Assembly: GCA_964568925.1 (NCBI GenBank)
Contig: CAZMSJ010000012.1
Span: 1-35,132, forward strand
Source of the DNA: CAYQUL01 sp964568925
GTDB lineage: Bacteria; Patescibacteriota; Microgenomatia; UBA8517
Direction: 5' to 3'
Length of the DNA: 35,132 nucleotides
Part shown: piece after piece, positions 7,260-15,596 of the stretch
Position numbering within the stretch: the stretch's first letter is position 1
Layout of the letters: every line of letters begins with the position of its first letter
Program-made: the position numbers and the translations under genes
Notes under the pieces: generated by a model
What the model was told of the DNA's origin: nothing
The model's input: the letters and a program-made list of their open reading frames with translations, nothing else
Databases searched by the model: none

Positions 7260-7269
7260 AGAGAATATT

Positions 7270-8349
7270 ATGGCGGCGAATTTAACTTCCATTGCAATTA
7301 GTACGAGGCGAGTAGTGCGCTATGGAATATTTTTTATTATCTTCATGACTGTGGCTCGAGGAGTCTTGGCAGTTGGCCTAAATATCTACAATTCAGTCGT
7401 TCCAAAACCCCCTCCAGCACCAACCGTCCGTTTTGGAAAGTTACAAGCTATTTCTTTCCCAGCACCAAACCAGGACCTTCCACAATTTACCTACACTCTA
7501 GAAACAACAACAGGGAGTTTGCCAGCATTCCCAACACAGGTACGAGTCTATTTAATGCCACCATACACCTCAACCTTGTATTCAGCTGATGATGCAAAGA
7601 AAAACGCTGCAGCACTCGGCTTTGCGGCAACACCACTTGAGCTCTCCCCTGTCTTATATCGATACGCAAGCCAAAAGGTGCCATCTGTCCTTGAAATGAA
7701 TATCGTAAATGGATCATTTTCAGTTAGCTACAACCTTGCAGCTGACTCAAGTCCTCTATCAGGTTTGCCACCAGCACCAGAAGTTGCTGCAAATCAAGCA
7801 ACTGAACTCCTTACTCAAAGTGGAACCAGTGTTCTTGATTTAACAGGACCAACAAAACATGAGTTCTTAAAAGTAGAAGGACAAAATCTTGTTCGAGCCC
7901 TGTCTCTCTCGGACTCAAACCTCATTCGTATTAATCTCTTTAGAAAAGATTATGAAACTGGACTTCTCCTTGAGCCAAAGAAACTTCCTGCAGTAACGCT
8001 TGATCCAAATAGAAGTAATGCCTGGATGATCTTGTCTGGAGCACGAGATCGTGAGCGACAACTTGTTGCGGCCCAAGTTAGACACTTCAAAATTGATGAG
8101 AAACGATTTGAAACATATCCAATTAAGACAGCAGCTACTGCTTTTGAAGAACTAAAGACCGGAAAGGGATATATCGCAAACTTAGGCTTAAACAAAGATG
8201 GAAATATAACAATCAGAAAGGTTTATCTTGCTTATTTTGACCCAGACAATGCAACATCTCTCTATTATCAACCAGTTGTTGTATTTGAAGGTGATCGAGA
8301 GTTCTTCGCTTACGTACCTGCAGTAACATCGACCTATTACGGAGAGTAA
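7270..8349 (+). CDS. Membrane-anchored exported protein of unknown function
   Basis: 359 residues. One N-terminal membrane segment (about 18-40, after an Arg pair) is followed by a Pro-rich linker (VVPKPPPAPTVRFG) and a long extracytoplasmic beta-rich part. I do not recognise a family. The C-terminal part (LKTGKGYIANLGL, VRKVYLAYFDPD-like pattern, YYQPVVVFEGD, FFAYVPAV) looks like a compact sensor- or YycI-like fold, but this is only a resemblance. Its stop is directly adjacent to the stop of the convergent carboxypeptidase gene (0 bp between them, no terminator), so the two messages overlap or antisense each other. It is driven by the plus half of the bidirectional promoter at 7227-7259. Confidence 0.7.
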   Translation: MAANLTSIAISTRRVVRYGIFFIIFMTVARGVLAVGLNIYNSVVPKPPPAPTVRFGKLQAISFPAPNQDLPQFTYTLETTTGSLPAFPTQVRVYLMPPYTSTLYSADDAKKNAAALGFAATPLELSPVLYRYASQKVPSVLEMNIVNGSFSVSYNLAADSSPLSGLPPAPEVAANQATELLTQSGTSVLDLTGPTKHEFLKVEGQNLVRALSLSDSNLIRINLFRKDYETGLLLEPKKLPAVTLDPNRSNAWMILSGARDRERQLVAAQVRHFKIDEKRFETYPIKTAATAFEELKTGKGYIANLGLNKDGNITIRKVYLAYFDPDNATSLYYQPVVVFEGDREFFAYVPAVTSTYYGE

Positions 8350-9264
8350 TTATCGAGAGAGGAATCGAATCGGTCTCCATTCAAAATTATCATATACCCA
8401 GGAAATTAGGGCCTTCGTTTCGCCAAAACGATCATCACTTCCAAGAAGCACAATGTGTATGCGGTGTCCATTTCTCTCAACTGCAGTAACCAAATTCTCT
8501 CGAGCGTTTTCAGTCCAACCAGTTTTTACACCAAGAACACCAGGCACCGTACCTAACAATTCATTTACATTCTTTAAGTTATGGTTGCCGAGTCCATCAA
8601 CGGCATGAATATCAACATTTTTTGTTCCCACGATTCGTGCAAAAACCGGATCTGACAACGCAAATCGAGACAAGGTGGCAAGGTCATAGGCTGAAGAGTA
8701 TTGTCCTTCGGCATCAAGGCCGGTTGGAGTTAAAAAGTGAGTATCACTTAAACCTAACTCCTGTGCATTCTTGTTCATTTCATCGATAAAGTCACTCCTT
8801 CCTCCCGGAAAGTGGGCAGCAAGTACCTCAGCCGCGTCATTGGCTGAGAAGACAAGAAGTCCATATAGAAGACTTTCAACAGTAAGTCGTTCTCCGGCAT
8901 ATAGTCTCATTTTTTGACCATCAACGACAATTTTCGGGACCGTAATAACTTCATGCAATGGAAAGTTCTTTATAGCAGTGAAGGCAGTCATCATTTTGGT
9001 TGTTGAAGCAGGCAATAGTCGAGCGTGTTCGTTCTTAGCATAAATTGCTGTGCCAGAAGTTTCGTCAAAGACAAGAACACTGTTGGCTGTTAAAAATGGA
9101 AGTGGAGCACCGGTTGTGTTTGTTGGTTCGATTCTTGTTGAGAGGTTTGGTTCAGAGGCCGCGACTGACGTAACCTTTTCTTGCGTCATTGAAGGAATCT
9201 GAGTCACAACAATACTTGCAGCTGAAATCAGCAATAAAATTGAGAGGAGTACGATTCGCTTCAC
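8350..9264 (-). CDS. dacA: D-alanyl-D-alanine carboxypeptidase (penicillin-binding protein 5/6-like, S11)
   Basis: 304 residues. It trims the terminal D-Ala of peptidoglycan stem peptides. All three active-site motifs are present: S87-T-T-K90, S140-A-N142 and K247-T-G249. An N-terminal hydrophobic segment (about 4-22) directs export. The protein stops soon after the catalytic domain and lacks the usual C-terminal beta domain and amphipathic helix, so anchoring is probably by the uncleaved N-terminus. The start is a GTG at 9264, located 6 nt after the -10 box of a TTGCTA-17-TAGAGT promoter (9271-9299) with no Shine-Dalgarno sequence, so the mRNA is probably leaderless. Confidence 0.93.
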   Translation of the reverse strand: MKRIVLLSILLLISAASIVVTQIPSMTQEKVTSVAASEPNLSTRIEPTNTTGAPLPFLTANSVLVFDETSGTAIYAKNEHARLLPASTTKMMTAFTAIKNFPLHEVITVPKIVVDGQKMRLYAGERLTVESLLYGLLVFSANDAAEVLAAHFPGGRSDFIDEMNKNAQELGLSDTHFLTPTGLDAEGQYSSAYDLATLSRFALSDPVFARIVGTKNVDIHAVDGLGNHNLKNVNELLGTVPGVLGVKTGWTENARENLVTAVERNGHRIHIVLLGSDDRFGETKALISWVYDNFEWRPIRFLSR

Positions 9265-9270
9265 GATACA

Positions 9271-9299
9271 ACTCTACTGGCATTGAGCCTGTTTAGCAA
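9271..9299 (-). promoter_or_regulatory. dacA promoter, leaderless type
   Basis: Minus-strand TTGCTA (9294-9299), 17-bp spacer, TAGAGT (9271-9276), then 6 nt to the GTG start at 9264. The expected transcription start coincides with the start codon. Confidence 0.5.
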
Positions 9300-9320
9300 G
9301 TGATTAAAGCAAAAAGAAGA

Positions 9321-9329
9321 TGCTATAAT
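9321..9329 (+). promoter_or_regulatory. Extended -10 promoter of the small gene at 9358
   Basis: TGCTATAAT, an extended -10 (TGN plus consensus TATAAT) with no good -35. It lies 28 nt before the ATG and upstream of a strong AGGAGG. Confidence 0.6.
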
Positions 9330-9357
9330 CCAGCCTCACAATAGTTTAGGAGGGATC

Positions 9358-9666
9358 ATGACAGCAATGAAATCGATAAGGAAAGCACCATTGGCCCCAA
9401 ATAAAGCGATGGTGAAAGGGAAAGTTATCGATATCCGGTTAGGAGCCCTACCAGATCAGGTTTGTTTTACACTCTTGGTTCTTGAAACATCCGAAGTTGA
9501 CGGGTTTATGTTTAATCCACTTCAGGGGAAAGTAGGTTCATCAATCGAAGTGATCTTATCATTGCGCCGATCCGGGTCAATTGATTTTCAGAATAGTGAA
9601 ATCACCGGTTGCGTGACGATTGTTGGGGATGAAAGAGGTACAAACTATTTCTTTACCGTAGTGTAA
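9358..9666 (+). CDS. Small soluble protein of unknown function
   Basis: 102 residues. No family is recognised. The sequence alternates hydrophobic strands (MVKGKVIDIRLG, VCFTLLVLE, SSIEVILSL, CVTIVGDE, NYFFTVV), which suggests a small beta-barrel such as an OB- or PilZ-like fold; this is inference. It has every sign of an expressed gene: an extended -10, AGGAGG four bases before the ATG, and a hairpin terminator 10 nt after the stop. It stands alone on the plus strand between dacA and aspS, which both run the other way. Confidence 0.7.
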   Translation: MTAMKSIRKAPLAPNKAMVKGKVIDIRLGALPDQVCFTLLVLETSEVDGFMFNPLQGKVGSSIEVILSLRRSGSIDFQNSEITGCVTIVGDERGTNYFFTVV

Positions 9667-9673
9667 AAGAGAG

Positions 9674-9710
9674 GATGAGCCAGAGATACATTCTTTGGCT
9701 CTCTTTTATA
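9674..9710. terminator. Bidirectional terminator between the small gene and aspS
   Basis: A stem GAGCCAgAGA/TCTtTGGCTC with a 5-nt loop (9677-9701, one mismatch) is followed by TCTTTT on the plus strand. In the minus direction it is followed by CATCCTCTCTTTT. It serves the convergent ends of both genes; the aspS stop lies within it. Confidence 0.75.
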
Positions 9711-11013
9711 AGCGAGTATCAATTCGTTCCATATCCCGTGGGAACATAGATGCTTCACGTACGTTCTCAAGTCCTAAAATTTGCTTTGTTATGCGTTCTG
9801 CACCAAAGGCAAATCCACCTTCTGGAGGAGCACCATATTTGAATGCTTCCAAAAACATCGTGATCTTGTCAGGGTTTAAGTTCCATTCAGTGACGTGTTT
9901 CATGAGTTGTTCGTAATCATTAATACGTCGGCCACCTGACATCCATTCAATACCACGGCACAAAAGATCAACACCTTCGTTTACTTCTGGGTTCTCTGGA
10001 TTAGGATACACATAAAATGGCTTCTTTCTGGTTGGATATCCGTAGACAAAGACGATTTCAGATCCGGTATCTTCTTTGATAATCGCGCAAATATCTCGCT
10101 CGTCTTCAGGACTTAAGTCTTTCTCACCTCGGGTATCACGACCGGTCTTTTCAAAGATTAATTCTTGTGCTTCCTTCAATGAAATCGTAGGAGTCTTCTC
10201 AATGGTGCTTGGTACCTCTACTCCAAAGAGCGCAAGTTCTGCTGCACACTTAGTTTTCACCTCATGCAACATATATTTAATTACTTTGTCTGCCATATCA
10301 CGAACATCAAGCCATGAATCGATAAAGCCCATCTCAGCATCAAGAGATACGACTTCTGTTAAGTGTCGGGTTGTAACTGATGGCTCTGCTCGAAATACTT
10401 TGTTTACCGAGAAGACTCGTTCAAATGCAGTCATGACTACCTGCTTATACAGCTGTGGACTTTGTGAGAGATATGCTTTTTTATCAAAATACTGCACTTC
10501 AAAAACCTCTGCTCCACCTTCAGCAGTAGCAGGAGTAATGGACGGAGCTTGGAACTCAAAAAAGTCTTCCTTTTTGAGTACTTCTCGGAAAGAGTCGATA
10601 ACAACCTGTTGTACCTTAAAAATTGCTTGAATACGAGGATGTCTCATGGTCAAGGCTCGGTGATCAAGAAGAGTAGGAAGTTCAAGATTTAATTCTTTCT
10701 GGCCCATATCAAACGGAAGCTCAGCAGCAGCTGCGACAATACGAAGCTCTTCAACCTGAACTTCAACATCTCCGTTTACAACATCTTTATTGATAAGCTT
10801 TTCTGGTCGAGCAACAACCGTACCAGTCAAATAGACTACGCTTTGAGTGGTTACTTTTGGAAGATTTTGCCCAACACATTGAACAAGTCCAGAGCGATCA
10901 CGAAGATCGATAAAACTAATTTTTCCGTGATCACGAATCGTCTGGGCCCAACCACGGAGTTCAACCTTTTCACCTACTTTTTGAGAAAGATGGCCAATTA
11001 ATGTTCTGTTCAT
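9706..11013 (-). CDS. aspS: Aspartyl-tRNA synthetase, archaeal/eukaryotic type (short, no GAD insert)
   Basis: 435 residues against about 590 for the usual bacterial AspRS. Residues 1-105 form the OB-fold anticodon domain (VELRGWAQTIRDHGKISFID), and the rest is the class IIb core: motif 2 VFRAEPSVTTRHLTE, then LDAEMGF, and motif 3 GAPPEGGFAFGAERI. The GAD insertion domain of bacterial AspRS is absent. This type is often non-discriminating, also making Asp-tRNA-Asn for GatCAB; that would need checking. The frame is open to 11037, but the ATG at 11013 lies 7 nt after a TATACT (complement of 11021-11026) without a Shine-Dalgarno sequence, so it may be leaderless. AsnRS is a less likely alternative. 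Confidence 0.9.
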   Translation of the reverse strand: MNRTLIGHLSQKVGEKVELRGWAQTIRDHGKISFIDLRDRSGLVQCVGQNLPKVTTQSVVYLTGTVVARPEKLINKDVVNGDVEVQVEELRIVAAAAELPFDMGQKELNLELPTLLDHRALTMRHPRIQAIFKVQQVVIDSFREVLKKEDFFEFQAPSITPATAEGGAEVFEVQYFDKKAYLSQSPQLYKQVVMTAFERVFSVNKVFRAEPSVTTRHLTEVVSLDAEMGFIDSWLDVRDMADKVIKYMLHEVKTKCAAELALFGVEVPSTIEKTPTISLKEAQELIFEKTGRDTRGEKDLSPEDERDICAIIKEDTGSEIVFVYGYPTRKKPFYVYPNPENPEVNEGVDLLCRGIEWMSGGRRINDYEQLMKHVTEWNLNPDKITMFLEAFKYGAPPEGGFAFGAERITKQILGLENVREASMFPRDMERIDTRL

Positions 11014-11059
11014 TGAGGGTAGTATAACTCGGCACACAGAGTTTGCACAGCCCAGGGCC

Positions 11060-12535
11060 TTATTTGTGGTTTTTGTTTATCCCCTTCCGAGCGGAAGCAG
11101 TTACTACAAATCGAAGCCAATCTCGGTTTGGCATATGCTCATGCTTTGATTTTAAAATTTCAATCACATCACCACTTTTTAGTTTGTAATCAAGCGGTAC
11201 AATTTTTCCATTTACTTTTGCACCAGAAATGTATTTTCCAAGGACTGTGTGAACTGAAAAGGCAAAATCAACTGGAGTAGCACCAGCTGGTAAGTCATAC
11301 ACATCGCCCTTCGGAGAGAAAACGAAATTGCGATTGGTTAGTGCATCAAATTTAACAGCACGAGTAAATTCATCGGTGTCACTCATTTCTTTCTGCCACT
11401 CAACTAACTGCTTCACCCACACAAGCTTATCAGTTGAAACTGATACCTTTCCTTCTTCAAGGGCACTGCTACTAACTCCATGAGACTTTGCATCAGCATA
11501 GGCCCAATGTGCAGCGACACCGTGCTCAGCCTGGTCATGCATATCAAACGTTCGAATCTGTACTTCGACAATACGACCGTCTGGTCCAAACACTTTTGTA
11601 TGAATCGATCGGTAGCCATTTGGTTTCGGTTGTGCGATAAAGTCAGAAATCCCCAAGTGTGGAACTGGTTTATAAAACCCATGCACTATTCCCAGTGCCG
11701 CATAACAATCTGAAACTTTTTTAACCAAAATACGCAAGGCAACGATATCGTGGATTTGCGAGTAATCCCAGTCTATTTCTTCACGCCCTAACTTTTTAAA
11801 AAGCGAGTAGAGATGTTTTTGTCTACCAAACACTTCATGTTCAATTGACTCTCTCGAAAGTCCCTTGCTTAATTCCTCTTTCATAATTTCTGTGTGCTCC
11901 TCAGCTTTTTTGTAAAATGGACGAGACTCAGTCAAAACTCGTTTGTATTCTTGAGGATACAAAAACGGAAAGGTTAGGTCTTCAAGTCGAGCTTTCACTC
12001 CTCCCATACCGAGACGTTCAGCAAGTGGTGCGTATACCTCCATAGTTTCTTTTGCGATTTTTCTCTGTTTGTCCACAGGAAGTACTGAAAGGGTTTCTAT
12101 GTTGTGTGTACGATCAGCAAGCTTCACAAACACAACTCGTAAATCTCGAGCCATCATCAAAATCATTTTTCTCAAAGACTCAACAAACAAATCTTGGTTG
12201 CTTCCCTTTAAGCGTAAATTTGAAATCGTTGTGACCCCGTCAACAATTTGTGCAACTTCTTCTCCAAAATGGGAAACTAAATCTTCTCGACTTGCAGCAC
12301 CATCAGAGACTGAATCATGAAGAAGGGCCGCAACAATTGAAGTAGTATCAAGTTTCCACACCGCAGTTAAGTATGCAGTTTCTAAAACGTGAGAGAGGTA
12401 GGGTTCACCATTTACACGAACAACGCCTGTGTGGGCAAGTGAAGCGAAATCATAGGCATGCAGAATTTTCCGACGGTCGTCGGCACTTTTATGCTGAATG
12501 AGTTGTTCCAGATCCTGAAATGTTTTTTGCTTCAT
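11060..12535 (-). CDS. rel: RelA/SpoT-family (p)ppGpp synthetase/hydrolase, truncated after TGS, with altered motifs
   Basis: 491 residues against about 730 for long Rel. Order: HD hydrolase domain (25-150), synthetase domain (about 230-345) and TGS (403-463). The ZFD/CC and ACT domains are missing. In the HD domain, H49, H73-D74, D78 and N145 are kept, but HDxxED reads HDSVSD: the catalytic Glu is S77. In the synthetase, GRQKH (237-241), D263, YRSIHTK and EVQIRT (324-329) look intact, but the RxKD/ExDD specificity loop before FIAQPKPNGY reads GISD (295-298). Synthetase activity therefore seems likely; hydrolase activity is doubtful. It starts within recJ (47-bp overlap) without a clear Shine-Dalgarno sequence, so translation is probably coupled. 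Confidence 0.92.
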   Translation of the reverse strand: MKQKTFQDLEQLIQHKSADDRRKILHAYDFASLAHTGVVRVNGEPYLSHVLETAYLTAVWKLDTTSIVAALLHDSVSDGAASREDLVSHFGEEVAQIVDGVTTISNLRLKGSNQDLFVESLRKMILMMARDLRVVFVKLADRTHNIETLSVLPVDKQRKIAKETMEVYAPLAERLGMGGVKARLEDLTFPFLYPQEYKRVLTESRPFYKKAEEHTEIMKEELSKGLSRESIEHEVFGRQKHLYSLFKKLGREEIDWDYSQIHDIVALRILVKKVSDCYAALGIVHGFYKPVPHLGISDFIAQPKPNGYRSIHTKVFGPDGRIVEVQIRTFDMHDQAEHGVAAHWAYADAKSHGVSSSALEEGKVSVSTDKLVWVKQLVEWQKEMSDTDEFTRAVKFDALTNRNFVFSPKGDVYDLPAGATPVDFAFSVHTVLGKYISGAKVNGKIVPLDYKLKSGDVIEILKSKHEHMPNRDWLRFVVTASARKGINKNHK

Positions 12536-14162
12536 GGTTAGTTAGTAATATGTCTTTAATCATAAGTTGTACGCTTTTGCGTCCATTCCATTCGTTTTCA
12601 GATACGCTAAAAACGATGTCAATGTCCTTGTTCTCGCCTATTGTATCAAAAAGGGCAGCTCCACCCCAAAAAACTGCGTCAATCTTTCTCTTCCCATCAA
12701 ACAATACAAGCTTTAAATGGGTCAAATCACTTCCAATTTTCTTTGCACTTCCAACGTGAACTCCTCTGGTTAAGAAAAGTGGATGAGGATTCCCAATTCC
12801 ATGAGGAGAGAATTTTTCTAATATCTCAACTAAAGAAAGTTCTGCAAAGGAAAGTGGGATTTCACAATCAATGGCCAATGACTTTTGTTTCATCTCTTCG
12901 GTAACTAGTTCTCGAGAGAGCTCTTCTACTCGTGTTTTAAATGCATCAAGGTCAGAAGTCTTAACGGTAAAACCAGCAGCCATCTCGTGCCCTCCTCCTT
13001 CGACTAAATATTCAGGGATAGATCGAATTAAGTTAGTTATATGAAGACCTTTGATTGAACGAGCTGATGCTTTTGCGTGCGTTTTACCAACAGAGAACAC
13101 AATTGCAGGAAGTCCATACTTTTCAACAAGCTTTGCTGCGGCTAATCCAATTACCCCCTCATGAAAGGATTCTCCCCACACAACGATAATTGACTCTGTG
13201 TGTTTTCCACCTTTATCAACGTCATATAAAACTTCTGAAACAATATCTTGCCTCTGCTTATTTGTCTCATCCAAAAGTTGTGACAGTGCTGATACTCGAT
13301 CAAGTTTATTAGAACAAAGAAGTCTTACTGCATCAGTTGCATCAGCAATTCTTCCTGCCGCATTTATTCTTGGAGCAATAAGAAAGCCAACTTCATAGAC
13401 ACCAATCAATTTGTCTGCAACTTTACTTACTTCAAGCAATGCATTTAATCCAACATTACTTGAATTATTAATTTTCTTTAGTCCAAATGACACGAGTGTC
13501 CTGTTCCAATTCTGCAAGACCATCTGATCTGCAATTGTTGCAAGAGCAACCAAATCAAGAAATTCACTAGCCTGCTTACGGTCAACTAATTCTCGAACTA
13601 AAAACCAGGCAATCGCAGTTCCACACATTGCAGTCGTGTGAACAAGAGCATAACAGTCAACCTCTCCATTTTTCTCATGATGGTCAGTTACAATCACATC
13701 TACTCCTTTGCTCTTTGCATATGCCAAAGCCTCGTGAGCTACGATTCCATTGTCAACTGAGATAATCAGTTTCGTATCAGGATACTTAGCTAGAACTGCT
13801 TCAATCGTTTTTGGTTTCATTCCATAGCCATCGGTAAATCTGTTTGGAACAAACGGCAAGACTGACGCACCAATAGAAGATAGTGCTTTCCAAGTGATAC
13901 TGGTTGCACATACTCCATCAACGTCATAGTCTCCAAAGACAATAATCTGTTCTTTGTTATCAATTGCCGAGTGTATTCGATCAAGTGCTTTGGTAAGCTC
14001 TTCCCGTGAAATTCCAACATCTTCAAGCGTAATGTCTTCCGGTTGTGGAGGGTTAAAAAAGAGGTTGCTATCAACTACGTTACGATTTTCAAGTAAGAGG
14101 GTTACAATATCATCGACAGAAGTAACCTGCTTATCGTTAATTAATTTCCATTTATAATTCAT
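12489..14162 (-). CDS. recJ: Single-stranded-DNA-specific exonuclease RecJ
   Basis: 557 residues, full length. RecJ degrades 5' ends of single-stranded DNA in recombination and base-excision or mismatch repair. DHH-domain motifs are present: FGDYDVDGV (76-84), SVDNG, and VTDHHE (DHH 160-162). Also present are the linker motif IAPRINAAGR, the DHHA1 motif GGGHEMAAGFTV and a C-terminal OB-type domain. The usual GTIADVVPL segment is ATIADQMVL. The ATG at 14162 is divergent from cca with only 45 bp between. A TAGAAT hexamer upstream may be its -10. The 3' end overlaps the start of rel, so recJ and rel form one transcription unit. Confidence 0.94.
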   Translation of the reverse strand: MNYKWKLINDKQVTSVDDIVTLLLENRNVVDSNLFFNPPQPEDITLEDVGISREELTKALDRIHSAIDNKEQIIVFGDYDVDGVCATSITWKALSSIGASVLPFVPNRFTDGYGMKPKTIEAVLAKYPDTKLIISVDNGIVAHEALAYAKSKGVDVIVTDHHEKNGEVDCYALVHTTAMCGTAIAWFLVRELVDRKQASEFLDLVALATIADQMVLQNWNRTLVSFGLKKINNSSNVGLNALLEVSKVADKLIGVYEVGFLIAPRINAAGRIADATDAVRLLCSNKLDRVSALSQLLDETNKQRQDIVSEVLYDVDKGGKHTESIIVVWGESFHEGVIGLAAAKLVEKYGLPAIVFSVGKTHAKASARSIKGLHITNLIRSIPEYLVEGGGHEMAAGFTVKTSDLDAFKTRVEELSRELVTEEMKQKSLAIDCEIPLSFAELSLVEILEKFSPHGIGNPHPLFLTRGVHVGSAKKIGSDLTHLKLVLFDGKRKIDAVFWGGAALFDTIGENKDIDIVFSVSENEWNGRKSVQLMIKDILLTNHEAKNISGSGTTHSA

Positions 14163-14207
14163 ACATTCACTTATTGCTCTATTCTAAACTATACTTAACT
14201 TGAAACA

Positions 14208-15554
14208 ATGAAATTCACTATACCACCAGAAGTCATTGAAGTAAGCAATACTCTTACCAAAAACGGGTTTGAAGCCTATCTGGTAGGAGGAGCGGTGCGT
14301 GACCTTGTTATGGGGAAGCCAGCAACTGACTGGGATTTTACGACGAACGCATTACCAGACGAAATTTTAGCGTTGTTTGGAGACCGTGCCTTCTATAACA
14401 ACACCTTTGGAACCGTTGGTGTCACTCCAATTAATGAATCTTTTGAACCTCATGAGATAACAACCTTCAGACATGAGAGTAGTTACACCGATTACCGGAG
14501 ACCAGACAGTATCGAATGGGGAAAGACACTGGAGGGTGACCTCACCCGTCGTGACTTCACCATTAATGCAATGGCAATTAACCTTGAAAAGGATCAAGAG
14601 ATCATTGATCCGTTCGACGGACAAAAGGACATAAAGAACAAAATCATTAGAACAGTAGGTGACCCATTTGAACGGTTTGGTGAAGATGCCTTGCGCTTAA
14701 TGAGAGCTGTCAGAATTGCCGGTCAACTTGGTTTCACTATTGAATCAAAGACTCACCAGGCAATGGTTGAACAAGCAACGCTTATAAATAGAATTGCAAA
14801 AGAAAGAGTACGAGAAGAACTAATGAAAATACTTTCATCAGCGGACCCATATCACGGAATACTTCTCTTAAAAGAAACACAACTCTTAAGCCAGATCCTT
14901 CCAGAACTTGAAAAATGTTTTGGTGTGGATCAAAAATCACCACAACGACATCACATATATGACGTTGGAACTCATTTATTGATGGCATTGAAAAATTGTA
15001 AGTCCACGAACCCAATTACGAGATTTGCAACCCTTATCCATGATATTGGAAAGCCACAGACGGTACGGAAACTTGAGAGTGGAGTCATCACCTTCTATAA
15101 CCATGAAATGGTTAGTACAAAAATTGCTGAACGAATTGCAGATAGATTAAGGTTTTCAAACGAAGAAAAAGACCAGCTAACGCGATTAGTTCGCTGGCAT
15201 CAATTTACCGTTGATGAACACCAAACAGACTCGGCTATTCGAAGATTTATTCGTAACGTCGGAGTAGAGAACTTAGATGAGATGCTTACGCTCCGCGTTG
15301 CTGACAGACTTGGTGGAGGGGCTCGAGAAACATCTTGGCGACTTGAGGAATTTAAGGCCAGACTAGCTGAAGTACAACTACAACCATTTAGCATCAAAGA
15401 CCTTAAAATCAATGGACAGGACGTAATGCAAGAGTTATCTCTCACCCCAGGTCCAGAAGTTGGGGTAATACTTAACAAACTGTTTGCTGATGTAGAAGAA
15501 AAGAAGGTTGAAAATGAAAAAGAAGCTCTCCTTGCACAAATTAGGTCTTACTAA
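14208..15554 (+). CDS. cca: CCA-adding tRNA nucleotidyltransferase with HD domain
   Basis: 448 residues. It adds or repairs the 3' CCA of tRNAs. Class II features: GFEAYLVGGAVRDLVMG near the N-terminus, the metal-binding DWDFTTNA, EITTFRHE, LEGDLTRRDFTINAMA, and a basic RIAKERVREELMKIL helix. A C-terminal HD phosphohydrolase domain is present (TLIHDIGKPQT), which in other family members removes 2'-phosphate or 2',3'-cyclic phosphate. It is divergent from recJ. No Shine-Dalgarno sequence is visible; TAACTT lies 6 nt before the ATG and TATACT 12 nt before it. It converges on the exported protein gene ending at 15597, with only a weak 5-bp hairpin between them. Confidence 0.94.
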   Translation: MKFTIPPEVIEVSNTLTKNGFEAYLVGGAVRDLVMGKPATDWDFTTNALPDEILALFGDRAFYNNTFGTVGVTPINESFEPHEITTFRHESSYTDYRRPDSIEWGKTLEGDLTRRDFTINAMAINLEKDQEIIDPFDGQKDIKNKIIRTVGDPFERFGEDALRLMRAVRIAGQLGFTIESKTHQAMVEQATLINRIAKERVREELMKILSSADPYHGILLLKETQLLSQILPELEKCFGVDQKSPQRHHIYDVGTHLLMALKNCKSTNPITRFATLIHDIGKPQTVRKLESGVITFYNHEMVSTKIAERIADRLRFSNEEKDQLTRLVRWHQFTVDEHQTDSAIRRFIRNVGVENLDEMLTLRVADRLGGGARETSWRLEEFKARLAEVQLQPFSIKDLKINGQDVMQELSLTPGPEVGVILNKLFADVEEKKVENEKEALLAQIRSY

Positions 15555-15596
15555 TTTTTAGTAAAAACCCTTCAGATATTTGTTTGAAGACCCAAA

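Noticed and set aside
10076..10630. 184-codon open frame opposite aspS
   Set aside because: It lies wholly within a clear aspS on the other strand, has no ribosome site and is Ser/Thr-biased as expected of a shadow frame.
14163..14207. Fully defined divergent promoter pair between recJ and cca
   Set aside because: -10-like hexamers are present on both strands, but spacing and -35 boxes are ambiguous, so I do not list them as features.
15555..15596. Possible terminator between cca and the convergent exported gene
   Set aside because: Only a 5-bp stem (CTTCA/TGAAG) with a long loop and no T-run after it.
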